Shown one piece after another: positions 1-9,600 of a DNA stretch of 64,000 nucleotides. The stretch spans positions 12,772,001-12,836,000 of the forward strand of contig NC_092801.1 of NCBI RefSeq assembly GCF_918797505.1, read 5' to 3'. Every line of letters starts with the position of its first letter. The stretch's first letter is position 1. The stretch is from Bemisia tabaci (taxonomy: Eukaryota; Arthropoda; Insecta; Hemiptera; Aleyrodidae). The notes under the pieces were generated by a model. It worked only from the letters and a program-made list of their open reading frames with translations, was not told where the DNA came from and ran no database searches. The translations under genes were made by a program, and so were the position numbers.

Positions 1-1146
1 AATCTAGAGGAACATTACCGAACGCATACCGGAGAAAAACTATATAGATGCAGTCATTGCTCTGCATCTTTTTTGAAAAAAAGAGGTCTCCGGAAACATA
101 TCCTGCGAAATGACGTTACAAAGAAAACATTTCAATGCGGTGTTTGCACTTCATCCTTTGCTTATAAGAGTCATTTCGAAGCACACATGCTAACGCATAC
201 TAAAAAGAAACCTTTTAGTTGCAATCAATGTACTTCATCCTTTGCCCGAAAAGGGGATTTAAACCGGCACACGCTAGCGCATACTGGTGAAAAACCGTTC
301 AGTTGTAGTCTTTGCGATTTATCTTTTGCTCTAAAGAGTGTTTTAGATAATCACATGCGCAGGCACACTGGTGAGAAACCATTCAGTTGCAATCAGTGCC
401 CTTCATCCTATGTCCATAAAAGCAATTTGAAGATACATATGCTCACGCATACTGGTGAAAAACCATTCGTTTGCGCTCATTGCCATTCCTCTTTCACTCA
501 GAAAAGCAGTTTAAGGATACATATGCGCACGCATACTGGTGAGAAACCATTCACTTGCAATATGTGCCCTTCATCCTTTGCCCTTAAAGGTACTATGAAG
601 TCGCATATGCTAACGCATACTGGTGACAAACAGTTCTGTTGCAGTCATTGTACTTCATACTTTTCTCTAAAGGAGACTTTAAGAAGGCATATGCGAAGGC
701 ATACTGGTGAGAAGCCTTTTAGATGCAATCAGTGTACTTCATCCTTTTCTCGGAAGACTACTTTGAATATACACATGCGCAGGCATACTGGTGAGAAACC
801 ATACAGTTGCAGTCGTTGCAAATCATCCTTTGTTTGTAAGAATGAATTAAATGCACACATGCGAACGCATACTGGTGATAAACCATTCAGTTGCAATCAG
901 TGTACTGCTTCCTTCGCCCAGAAGGGCTCTTTAACGATACATATGCGAAATCATACTGGTGACAGGCCATTCAGTTGCAATCAATGCAATTCATCCTTTT
1001 CTAGCAAGAGCACTTTGCATCATCACATGAGAACACATACTGGTGAGAAACCATACAGTTGCAGTCGTTGCAAATCATCCTTTGTTTGTAAGGATAATTT
1101 AAATGCACACTTGCGAACGCATACTGGTGATAAACCATTCCGTTGA
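1..1146 (+). CDS. C2H2 zinc-finger protein, 5' end outside window
   Basis: The frame is open from base 1, where a finger is already in progress, so the start lies upstream. The visible part is an almost pure array of 28-residue C2H2 units (CxxC-12-HxxxH) joined by TGEKPF/TGDKPF linkers, as in DNA-binding transcription factors acting in the nucleus. I count a partial finger, one degenerate finger whose last His is Asn (about bases 58-141), and twelve intact fingers. Two late fingers share the unusual CSRCKSSFVCK helix start. The array ends abruptly: the stop TGA (1144-1146) occupies the codon where the next finger should have its first Cys, and finger-like sequence continues after it. Bases 880-1054 are identical to 2592-2766 in the next gene. 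Target DNA is unknown. Confidence 0.9.
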   Translation, partial: NLEEHYRTHTGEKLYRCSHCSASFLKKRGLRKHILRNDVTKKTFQCGVCTSSFAYKSHFEAHMLTHTKKKPFSCNQCTSSFARKGDLNRHTLAHTGEKPFSCSLCDLSFALKSVLDNHMRRHTGEKPFSCNQCPSSYVHKSNLKIHMLTHTGEKPFVCAHCHSSFTQKSSLRIHMRTHTGEKPFTCNMCPSSFALKGTMKSHMLTHTGDKQFCCSHCTSYFSLKETLRRHMRRHTGEKPFRCNQCTSSFSRKTTLNIHMRRHTGEKPYSCSRCKSSFVCKNELNAHMRTHTGDKPFSCNQCTASFAQKGSLTIHMRNHTGDRPFSCNQCNSSFSSKSTLHHHMRTHTGEKPYSCSRCKSSFVCKDNLNAHLRTHTGDKPFR

Positions 1147-1385
1147 AATCTGGGCACTCCATCATTTTCTCGAAAGACAAAATTGATCGCTTCTATCTCA
1201 AGCCCCTCCTTCACTAGGGGTTCTATCAAGTTCTCGCCGTATACTCGGATCAGTCTCTTCCTCATAGACTCCGATCTTTGAAACCGCCAACTTTTTATCT
1301 TCCTATTACCTAATCTTTTATATTTCAACACTCTCGCGTCAAAATAGCTGATACCTTTCATATTTATTTTTGTCCAGGAGTCGGG
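1147..1385 (+). other. Finger relic, then intron end and 5' UTR of the next zinc-finger gene
   Basis: The first 50 or so bases still read as a finger (SFSRKTKL-like) after the stop, with both Cys codons lost. A pyrimidine-rich 3' splice acceptor ending TTTTTGTCCAG lies at about 1367-1377, so the next gene has an exon starting at 1378, eight bases before its ATG. An upstream 5' exon was not located. Confidence 0.6.
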
Positions 1386-3011
1386 ATGGACCAATCCAAG
1401 GCAATGAACGCATCTGGATACCCACAACTCATTATTTCTGAAAACAGGAGTCTTACGACGGCATCGGACTTGGAATCAAGGATCACTCCGCAGGACAGCA
1501 ACCTGGAGGATGTTGAAACGGTATTTATAAAGTGTGAAGTAACTGAAACGGAGGGGGAATCAACAACTGGCACACAGTTCAGTGATGATGCTGTAAAGTA
1601 CATAAAAAGGGAAACTGCAGCTTTTCTGTGTGATGAATTACCGTCTTTTGAAGGATACCAAATCGACTCGTATTCTTGCAATACTTCCGTCGCTGCTCAA
1701 GCCCAAGTAAAACTCGAAGCAGGAGAAGAGAATGAAAGTTTGACAAAGCAGATACATACCACTTTTGATATCAAAACTGAAAGCATTTCCCCATCCGAAG
1801 AAGAGGAATATCCAGGAGAAGAGAGGGAGCACGATTTTACGAATGATATTCTAGATCCGTGTGATTATCCTCAATTATCTCTTCCAGTGAAACGAGAAAC
1901 AATCGGCGACCAACCTCAAGATCGTGATCAGAAAATAGAACCCAGACATCCAACGGAGCCTTCTGCATACGGTAGGGGAGGGGATTCATCACACCCACCC
2001 ACCGTTAGGGGGTCTCAACATTTAAGCACTTCATCCTTTTCCCAAGAGAGCAGTTCGGAGATGCATATGCAAACGCGTACTGGTGATAAACCATTCAGTT
2101 GCAGTGACTGTACTTTATACTTTTCTACAAAGGGCAGTTTGAAGAAACATATGCAAACGCATACTGGTGATAAACCATTCAGTTGCAAGCATTGCGCCTT
2201 ATCATTTGTTAATGAGAGACATTTAAATGGACATTTGCGAACGCATACTAATGAGAAACCATTTAGTTGCGATCAGTGTCCTTTATCTTTTTTTCGAAAG
2301 AACAATTTACTTCGGCATATTCGAACGCATATTCGTGAGAAACCGTTTACTTCCAATGAGTGCTCTTCATCCTTTTCTAGCAAACGCGGTTTGAATACAA
2401 GTATGAAAACGCATACTGGCGAGAAACTGTTTAGTTGCGACCAGTGCAATTCATCTTTCATTCGAAAAGACAATTTACTCATGCATATTCGAACTCATAC
2501 TGGTGAAAAACCATTCAGTTGCAATCAGTGCACTTCATCCTTTTCTAGCAAGACCATTTTGGATAATCACATGAGAACGCATACTGGTGAGAAACCATTC
2601 AGTTGCAATCAGTGTACTGCTTCCTTCGCCCAGAAGGGCTCTTTAACGATACATATGCGAAATCATACTGGTGACAGGCCATTCAGTTGCAATCAATGCA
2701 ATTCATCCTTTTCTAGCAAGAGCACTTTGCATCATCACATGAGAACACATACTGGTGAGAAACCATTCAGTTGCAGTCATTGCACATCATCCTTTGCTCA
2801 TAAGGGTAATTTAAATGCACACATGCGAACGCATACTGGTGAAAGACCTTTCAGTTGCAATCAATGCAATTCATCTTATACTTCTAAGAGTAGTTTGGAC
2901 TTGCATACTTTAACGCATACTCGTGAGAAACAATTTAATTGCTGGCAGTGCTATTCATCTTTCGATCGATTGGGTGAACTGCTCAAGCATAAGCGAATAC
3001 ATACCGGGTAG
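1386..3011 (+). CDS. C2H2 zinc-finger protein with acidic N-terminal region
   Basis: 541 residues. ATG 1386 is chosen because it follows a clear splice acceptor by eight bases and opens MDQSKAM, resembling MDHSQAK of the gene at 12689. Residues 1-215 are acidic and disordered-looking and contain five hydrophobic-K-x-E motifs (IKCE, IKRE, VKLE, IKTE, VKRE), the SUMO-acceptor consensus. From about residue 216 there is a vestigial finger (second His replaced by Arg), then eleven units. The fourth is degenerate (first Cys and one His replaced by Ser); the other ten look functional. The array ends at TAG (3009-3011), where TGEKP would read GAG, so it was probably longer once. Likely a nuclear DNA-binding regulator; its targets cannot be read from sequence. 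Confidence 0.9.
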   Translation: MDQSKAMNASGYPQLIISENRSLTTASDLESRITPQDSNLEDVETVFIKCEVTETEGESTTGTQFSDDAVKYIKRETAAFLCDELPSFEGYQIDSYSCNTSVAAQAQVKLEAGEENESLTKQIHTTFDIKTESISPSEEEEYPGEEREHDFTNDILDPCDYPQLSLPVKRETIGDQPQDRDQKIEPRHPTEPSAYGRGGDSSHPPTVRGSQHLSTSSFSQESSSEMHMQTRTGDKPFSCSDCTLYFSTKGSLKKHMQTHTGDKPFSCKHCALSFVNERHLNGHLRTHTNEKPFSCDQCPLSFFRKNNLLRHIRTHIREKPFTSNECSSSFSSKRGLNTSMKTHTGEKLFSCDQCNSSFIRKDNLLMHIRTHTGEKPFSCNQCTSSFSSKTILDNHMRTHTGEKPFSCNQCTASFAQKGSLTIHMRNHTGDRPFSCNQCNSSFSSKSTLHHHMRTHTGEKPFSCSHCTSSFAHKGNLNAHMRTHTGERPFSCNQCNSSYTSKSSLDLHTLTHTREKQFNCWQCYSSFDRLGELLKHKRIHTG

Positions 3012-3235
3012 AAGCCCTCCAGTTGCGGTTATTGCCGTTCACATTCGCCATTTAGGCAGGTGCACGCAGGCATATTCGAATGCACTCTGTCGAAATACCA
3101 TTCACTTGCAATCAGTGCTCTGCCTCCTTTGCTCAAACGTGCTTTTTAAGTAACCATTCGGAAACTCATACCGCCAAGAGACCATTTAGTTACTGTGAAT
3201 GCACTTCATTTTTGCTGAAAACAGCTATTTAACCC
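3012..3235 (+). pseudogene. Decayed zinc fingers downstream of the second zinc-finger gene
   Basis: After the TAG the reading continues with KPSSCGYC, then recognisable pieces such as a CNQCSASFAQ-like block near 3105-3145 and RPFSYCECTSF near 3180-3215, in shifting frames. These are remnants of at least three fingers of the same array, no longer translatable together. Confidence 0.75.
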
Positions 3236-3260
3236 TTGTCAAGAGATGACCATCGTGTGT

Positions 3261-3463
3261 TTAGTACGCAGGGTATTTCTTGAGGTAATCATAAGGAGTC
3301 TGATCGGATTCTAAATAACGAGTGAACCCCACTTCAGTGGTAAGTTTGCAGCCATCAATAACTCGTTCCAACGGCGATTCACACTTTTCGAGCCATTGAA
3401 CAAGGGTTATGGTTTCAGCATCAGCTTTAGTTCTAGGTATCAAGGTTTCAGGTTGTTTATTTC
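3261..3463 (-). CDS. Possible terminal coding exon of an unrecognised gene
   Basis: On the - strand a textbook acceptor (CTCTTTCTTCTGTTTAG) ends at 3464, followed by 67 open codons ending in TAA at 3261. The peptide is hydrophilic and contains TLVQWLEKCESPLERV and ends DYLKKYPAY. It does not match any retroelement domain I recognise and has the composition of a real cellular exon. The upstream exons would lie to the right, but only transposon relics were found there, so this may be an orphaned or retrotransposed exon. Function unknown. Confidence 0.4.
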
Positions 3464-3649
3464 CTAAACAGAAGAAAGAGAAAGTTTCATACATATCCAA
3501 ACAAACACTTCAAAAAAGCCTTCAATGATCTTGGACCGATTCTAAAAAGTGTACTTGATGATAGTTTTCACAAATGATAATGCTGGCGTCTTCTGTCAAT
3601 TGCACCCCTCCCCCCCCCCCCCCAATCACTTTTTCATTTCACAATTTTT

Positions 3650-3735
3650 ATCACGCTCCAATGTAGAAGACACGAGTCACGCTCGCTCGTTCGTTACCCG
3701 CCAGGGGGCGCCTGTTGTCAAATCTGGACAATACA
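3650..3735 (-). repeat. LTR-end remnant related to the TRIM element at 38616
   Basis: The right edge reads GGACAATACA after a CCGCCAGGGGGCGCC stretch. The LTRs at 38616-38805 and 39280-39468 end in the same way (CCGCTAGGGGGCG ... GGACAATACA). It abuts and interrupts a Copia reverse-transcriptase relic, as an inserted LTR would. The left boundary is not clear; a run of about 15 C lies just left of it (near 3608). Confidence 0.45.
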
Positions 3736-4210
3736 ATACACTTACAGCTTTGGCATCTGACATTTGATATTGGTCCAAGCATGTAAGGATAAAGTCTTGG
3801 GGAATTTTAACTGTGTTGTCAGATTGCTCCAATTCTAGACCTAAACAATATTTGGCCAAAGCTAGGTTATTAATTGTAAATGTGGCTGCGAGGTCCTCTC
3901 TCAGTTTTTGCCTTTCTACATCATTGTTTGAAAATAACAGAAATTCATCGACATGAAGTGCGTAATGAGTACTAATTGAGTTATCTTTAAATCGTTTGAA
4001 AAACAAATGTGGTTCATATTTTGATTGAACATGGTTTAGGTTTAGCAAGATTTTAGTCGCTTTTTGACTCCATACAGATGAGGATTGTGTAAGGCCAGGC
4101 CGTACAAGGCACGTTTTATTAAGCAAACCAAATTTTTACCTACAGATAAACCTTCTGGTTGCAGTATTTAGATGGTCTCATTTAGCGTTGCATTCAGACA
4201 GGCAGTATTT
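3736..4210 (-). pseudogene. Copia reverse transcriptase relic
   Basis: Reading leftwards from 4210, several frames give decayed RVT_2 sequence: an ETI...QPEGL motif near 4160-4190 (as in ETIYMxQPEGF), then KNLVCLLNKTCLVRPG, then HVDEFLLFS near 3930-3960, which occupies the place of the catalytic YVDD motif and has lost its second Asp, and NNLALAKYCLGLELEQ. An in-frame stop and frame changes make it non-functional. It is cut on the left by the LTR remnant. Confidence 0.75.
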
Positions 4211-5605
4211 GTCAGTTTTAGGAATTCATGACCAAATAATATCAACAATCTCTCTCACTCCTTTCCATATTTCTGAATTTATCGCGCATTCGCAAAATAG
4301 TTTTAAGCCAAAGGATCAATCCAGTCGCTTTTCGCTGCGATCACATGGTTGTCGTATTTAGTGACTTGTTTATTACTCTCATTTTTTCTTCAGTTTTACT
4401 AAGTTTTACACACCCCCTCTGTCCTGACAAGGTCCCAAAAAAAATTAAGAAAATGAGGAAAAGAAAATGCTAAATAATTTGAGCTGTGGACTGTATCCAT
4501 TTACCTTGAAAAAGGCTACCAGGCCGCGCGGGGCCGGCTTCAGAAAAAGTCTGGGTTCCCTAATTAACACTTTAACGAACAATCTGGAACAGCAGGCTGC
4601 GCGGAACCGGCTTCAAAGCTAGTCTGGGCTGCTAAGAAATATTAAGAGCATTAATTTGATTACTAAACGACGACAAAAAAACTGACGAAAGAATTTTAAA
4701 TTTATTGATAGGCGAATTAAATGAGAAATTATTACTTACTTTGCAAGAATAGAGAGAGACTGAATTGATATGAAATGAAATAACTATAACTTGAAGAGCT
4801 TATCGTCCGAAACGTTTACTGTAGGCATTAAATTTAAAAAGCTAGAAGAACTTTTACATATACCGCGAAATTTTAAAGCGTTACTGGGATTCCAGTAGGA
4901 ACGAAAGCGAATCACTAATGGGTACCCGTTTCAATCCTAAATAATAATAATAAAAGAAGACAGAGAAGAAACCTAAGAGGAGCCTTAATGAATGCCAGTA
5001 CGGAGGAATTGCGTCACTGGGTACCAGTGAGGTGGCGAAAGAGAGCGGAGACAGGACGACCACACGGGGGACCCTACTTAGCGCTATTTTGGCTCGATGA
5101 TCGCGAGACCAAACAACAAACTAAAAGAAGGACTTAATAATGGGACAAAAGGAAAATCTGCGTTAACTAAAAGTAGCTCTATGGTGTCCTCCTTAGGATG
5201 CAAAAATAAAATAAAATCTTCCCCAAGTTTTTCTCCGGAAAAACGGGATCAAAGTAACCGGGTTGACTTAGGAGACCTGTGCGCCATCTCGCGGCTTGGC
5301 GCGGTACTGACGTTTTGCCGGTCTAGCGCGGGGATAGAAGTACGCTAGCCGGCGCGGCGGTTACGGTGGCTGCTTGCACGCGTTGCCAAGTTGCGTCGCA
5401 TTGCATGTAAGAATGATGACATAAATTGAAATTATATAAATTTATAATTATATCAATTATGTAAAAATAGATAAATAAAATCTGTGCTTAAACATTCCCA
5501 CCCCGTTGAAATCACCCGATCTCGAAACAGGAATAATAAAAAATCCCCTGGGTGGGGGGAGTAAGAAATAAAAATTATAATGCTTCAACAAAAATGGATC
5601 AGGAA
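4211..5605. other. No gene recognised; includes a short imperfect repeat pair
   Basis: Mixed-composition sequence. At 4517-4560 and 4590-4635 a roughly 45-base block (CAGGCCGCGCGGGGCCGGCTT and CAGGCTGCGCGGAACCGGCTT start the two copies) is repeated imperfectly in tandem. Open frames around 4881-5348 are short, have no recognisable domain and no splice context; I do not call them genes. Confidence 0.5.
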
Positions 5606-6307
5606 CTACTTTTTTGTAGCTGATTTCGACGTGACAAGAATAGTGGTATCTGTGGTCGTACTGTTTAACCCGTTTACATCACGTTTTCGCCGTGAATTAA
5701 GAAGAGGCTCTCTATGTAGTTTCTTTCCGTGTTGTTCTGCCTTGCTTTTGAGCAGCGCGTAACGGGCTATTCGTTTGATCGCGGAACTCGTGTGTGCTGT
5801 AGAATTCGCCGGCAACTCGACCTCGTTGGAGAAGGTTAGAAAACTCTCCGCGTCCGATTCGTCGTCCGAGAATGTGGAAGCCCCGGCGACGGGGGAGGGC
5901 ATGTCTTGACCCTCGGAAGGAGGGGGAGTTGCACACCATGGTGGAGTTCGGGATTTTCGCACTGGACGAAGAGGAGGGACCATGATTGGCAATTGGAAGG
6001 CGGGTAGAGGCGGAGCCTTTGGGTGCGGTTTCGGGTCCAGCAGAGAGGAGTGTCTGTATTCTGGAGCCCTTATATGAGTGGAAACCGGATGCGGCTTCTT
6101 TTTCCACCATTTTAAAGCAACCACCACCGCAAGAGTGGCGTCCTTCTTCAAGTCGCGGAATTCTTCACACGTGGAGTTGCGTTTGATTGGCTGTGCAGCC
6201 TTTGGCACATGAACAGCTCCCAACGGGAGAGGAAGGGTCCTCCGTCGGAAGGTAGGGTCGTTGTTGACCGTTGGGTGTCGTGGAACAGGTTTAATGGGCT
6301 TTGACAA
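5606..6307 (-). CDS. Unrecognised 233-codon open frame, probably retroelement debris
   Basis: A basic, proline-rich reading frame with an acidic patch (TFSDDESDAESF) near residues 143-155 and a Lys/Arg-rich C-terminus. No family recognised. It starts inside what still reads, in another frame, as BEL/Pao integrase (EIVKAH), so at least its N-terminus is out-of-frame retroelement. It may be degenerate pol or a fortuitous frame. Confidence 0.25.
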   Translation of the reverse strand: MSKPIKPVPRHPTVNNDPTFRRRTLPLPLGAVHVPKAAQPIKRNSTCEEFRDLKKDATLAVVVALKWWKKKPHPVSTHIRAPEYRHSSLLDPKPHPKAPPLPAFQLPIMVPPLRPVRKSRTPPWCATPPPSEGQDMPSPVAGASTFSDDESDAESFLTFSNEVELPANSTAHTSSAIKRIARYALLKSKAEQHGKKLHREPLLNSRRKRDVNGLNSTTTDTTILVTSKSATKK

Positions 6308-7720
6308 TTTCCAGATGAATGGAATGTGTAGTCATACATAAAAATTAGAGTCCCTTTATACCCAGAGTTAAGAAAACTCGATTATCAGCTGACTGGCAGC
6401 CGGCCTTGGCTGGCCATGGAGGCCGAAACGAGTGCACCCAAACGAACGATATTGAGGGATAAGGATCAGGAATCCTGCGATGTCTGTCAAACAAAAACAA
6501 CAACATCAACAAATTGATCAATTAAAAAGAAAATGAGATTGGTTTGTGAATAATTTCTTAATCTATTTTCATTTTGGACCGATGGAAATAACAATTTACT
6601 CTTGATGAACCACAATTAGGTAATATTTTCATTATTCTTGTTCACATTCGAGGTACCGCCATCTTGGTGCACTCGTTTCGGCCTCCATGAGCGAGAACCA
6701 ATCAGAATTGGATTTTTTTTTAGGCCACTTTCAGCCCAACCAAAAGTGAGTTGTCTTAACTCTGGGTATAAAGGGACTCTAATAAAAATAAGGCCATGTG
6801 AACTTTAGACAGTCTTGGTTTTCGTAATTTGGACTCCTTTAATGTAAAGGGTCCACCATAATCGATACCTACGGAGGCGGAAGTTCGAGCGTCGGTAACC
6901 CGAGAGATAGGAAGGTCAAGACCCGAGGGATAGGAAGGGTGGGATTGGCGGCTCTACTGCCACGGAGTTGAGCCTAAAGCAGATCACGCACCTGCGTAGG
7001 CGTTGCCGTACTAAAGTGCGGCCATTGATGATCCAAGCCACCTAATTGATCTTGGCCAAGGTGATACGTGGTCCCCCATGGAGGGTCAGCCCATGAACAT
7101 GGTCGATGTAGGTGTTCGTGAAGTGCTCAATTTTTTGTAGTAAAATTGGAAACTTTGCTTGCGGCTCCAGGAGGGAGCTGCGTAGACGACCGTCCACACG
7201 TAGGAAACCAGAATCATCAATGAAGGCGTTGAAACTTTGCAGCGAAGGTGACAGAGCAATTTTGTTCTTGATCGCATTCACATCCTTACTAAAGCGTTCC
7301 CTGTGCACCTCCTTTGCGCATTTTTCAAATGCTCTGCTCAATTCGCAGGCGCGCAAAGGTCCCTTTATCCTTTCCTTGGAAGGAAGACGGCAATTATGGA
7401 CGAAACGTAAGATCTAAGCCACTATCCGCCTCAAATTGATGAATGCGAATTCTAATTGGATTAATTGGATCAGATCATTGTCCGTGGTCCATAGTTTGGT
7501 GAAGGACGACAGGATCTGAAGGCTTCAATTCGGCAAGTACGACCTTGGAGTCTTGTCGATCAAGCTTACTGATGGGCCACTGACTGGGCGGTTGTTGTAA
7601 CCATGATGCGCGGTGCCACGAAAGATTATAATCACATAACTCGGAGAGGGGCAAGACCGAGAGGCAACATCAGCTGGATTATCCTTTGTGTTCACGTACC
7701 GCCATGCATATATTGTTATA
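6290..7720 (-). pseudogene. BEL/Pao retrotransposon pol relic (RNase H end to integrase), split by a MITE
   Basis: From right to left on the - strand: WRYVNTKDNPADVASR near 7650-7700 (the conserved BEL/Pao linker after RNase H), then SWLQQPPSQWPIS; then FIDDSGFLRVDGRLRSSL near 7165-7215 and HGLTLHGGPRITL near 7050-7090 (integrase zinc-binding region); then frame-shifted integrase-core pieces with a GIDYGGPF-like motif near 6840-6870; and, beyond the inserted MITE, TTHSIHLEIVKAH near 6300-6340. Several stops and shifts show it is dead. Confidence 0.8.
6348..6779. mobile_element. 432-bp MITE with TA target duplication
   Basis: Terminal inverted repeats begin GAGTCCCTTTATACCCAGAG (left) and end with its complement (right), about 26 bases, flanked by TA on both sides, as expected of Tc1/mariner-like MITEs. 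A second inverted pair (GGAGGCCGAAACGAGTGCACC near 6419 and its complement near 6667) lies inside. No coding capacity. It splits the BEL/Pao integrase relic. Confidence 0.8.
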
Positions 7721-7804
7721 GAGATGCTCGATTAGTCAAATAATTGATTTATCGCAATCGGTAGTAATCTGTCGCAGCATACTTATCTTATTATCAGGAA
7801 TATC

Positions 7805-8235
7805 CTATTCATCAAGTAGTATTTGAATGATGTCGTTGATATGGTCCGCGGTATGAGACTCTGATAATGGCTCAACTGCTAGAATGTTACTTTCTGTTTT
7901 ATAGAGATCGGCATTGTAATAGTGCACAGTGAGACCTAGGTAGCTTCTTGATGTAAGCTCGTATGTCCAAATATCAGTGGTAAGGCTGACATGCTTCACA
8001 TTTTCGATCGATTTTTAATCTTCTTCGATAAAATGTTGTACTTCTCGTCCAATAGCTTAGTAAGTTTCTTCCTACCTGGCGTCTTGTACTTAGGAAAGAC
8101 TTCTTTCATGAAAACTTTAAACCCTTCACCATCCACCTCACTTAGAGGTAAATTGTCTTTCGCCACCCAGAAAAGGAGTAAATTAGTGACTTTTTCCACT
8201 TCGGCCGGCTTTCTAGGAAAAAGGAAATATAACAT
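7805..8235 (-). pseudogene. hAT-family transposase fragment
   Basis: Two overlapping frames give the N-terminal part of a ZBED/hAT transposase: NLPLSEVDGEGFKVFMK and YKTPGRKKLTKLLDEKYNIL in one, then KHVSLTTDIWTYELTSRSYL in the next. TDIWT carries the first catalytic Asp of the hAT family. A one-base shift near 7996 breaks the frame, and the rest of the transposase is absent. Confidence 0.8.
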
Positions 8236-9017
8236 TTATTATTAAGAAAATAGTTACGGTCATAAATGAGTCAGTAAGGTCCAGTGTTTGAACATTGTTT
8301 GCAATTATTAGCAGCTAATACTTGGCCGGTATATTTGATTTTTAGGGACCATCAAAGTACCACCAACACTTAAACACATAAATAATTAAAAAAAAAATCT
8401 TTACCTTCTACCCTCTGGCACCGGGGCTCCTCTTTAATTTTTTTCTTTATGTCAGAAAAATTTATGGCCTCGAGCCGATGTTTTATTCATTTTTATGATT
8501 AAACTTTCTTTTCTGTTCCTAGTGTTTTGTTTGTGTACCACTCTAGATTCCTGTATTTTCTTGTTGTATAGTTTTAAAGATGAATAAATGACCAATGCTG
8601 GAACAGTCAAGAGTTGTAATTTTTTAAAATGTTCCTTGCAAGATTCTGTACGTTTTAATTTAAGCATAGTTCTAATAGTTTTTTCTTAAAAGTATAAGTA
8701 CTTTCTCGATCTTTATGTTATTGCAAGTTGACTAAGCATTGAAACAATACAGTATGTGAGATAGGAAAAGATAATGGTACACTATCATTAACAGATTCAG
8801 GTTGCAAAATCTCAACAAGACCCTCAACTTAAAAATAGCACCATGTAGCCTCCTACATATTGTGTTAACATGGTATTTTAATTTAAGAGTATCATCTAAC
8901 AGTACACTAAATATTTTGCGAGGCTACCCTTTTTATTTGCTCCTAATCCAGCAGTACTTGGAAGTTCTTGATCAGTTCATTTCTTACAGTAAAGAGCAAA
9001 AATTTCGACTATTCAAT
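8236..9017. other. AT-rich stretch without recognised features
   Basis: Low-complexity AT-rich sequence; short open frames near 8452-8667 and 8802-9071 have no domain, splice context or codon bias. Confidence 0.5.
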
Positions 9018-9352
9018 CACCTTTTTCGTTTTCTTCGACTTTTCCCAAAATTTGGGGACTCAGGAACGTAATATTGAACTAAAATAGAACTTACTGAGAT
9101 TATGTTGAGGCAAATTTAGGGGAAATTGGCTCATTTCACGGAAAAATCGCATGACCTTTGAATTGACGTATTTGGAGGTTTGAACCCTCCCCCCCCCCCC
9201 ACTTAAAATTAGTTTGAAGTGATTTCTACGATTATTACTTAAAATTGCTTACAATTTGGTGAATTTTTCCGTTTTGTTTTTTCTTTACGATAATTTGAAC
9301 CGGAGTTATAATTTTTTGAAAATCGGTCAAATTTGATCTTTGACCTATTATA
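9018..9352 (-). repeat. Old diverged half copy of the palindromic element
   Basis: The sequence follows the right arm of the palindrome at 9601-10807 (compare its bases 10225-10535): ACTTTTCCC, GGGGACT, CTGAGATTATG, CCTTTGAATTGACGTATTTG, then GATAATTTGAACCGGAGTTA. Many substitutions separate them and the mirror arm is missing. Confidence 0.75.
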
Positions 9353-9429
9353 ATACGCATATACATACATACGTAGGTACATAAAAGTCGCTCTCACAGC
9401 TCTCTCCGGCGCAGGGCGCCTATCATATT

Positions 9430-9600
9430 GATTACTTTTGAATTTACTGTGGCGAAAAGTCTTTTAGTTTTAGTCATTGCCCTACCTTCTTCACTCAAAA
9501 GTGCTAATTAAATTACCATTTGAGAACGCATACCGGCAGGAAACCTTATAGTTGCCCACAATGCACTTCACTTTTGCTATAGCGGCGATTTCTATACACA
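9430..9600 (+). pseudogene. Zinc-finger relic, left of the palindrome
   Basis: Recognisable fragments: GEKSFSFSHCPTFFTQK at about 9433-9485, ENAYRQETL-like linker remains, and CPQCTSLLL at 9552-9580. Stops and shifts interrupt it. Another relic lies at 10808-10950 on the far side of the inserted palindrome. Confidence 0.7.

Noticed and set aside
73..1146. Regular 84-base repeat spacing that could suggest a repeat array
   Set aside because: Explained by 28-residue zinc fingers; units differ in sequence and there are no spacers of CRISPR type.
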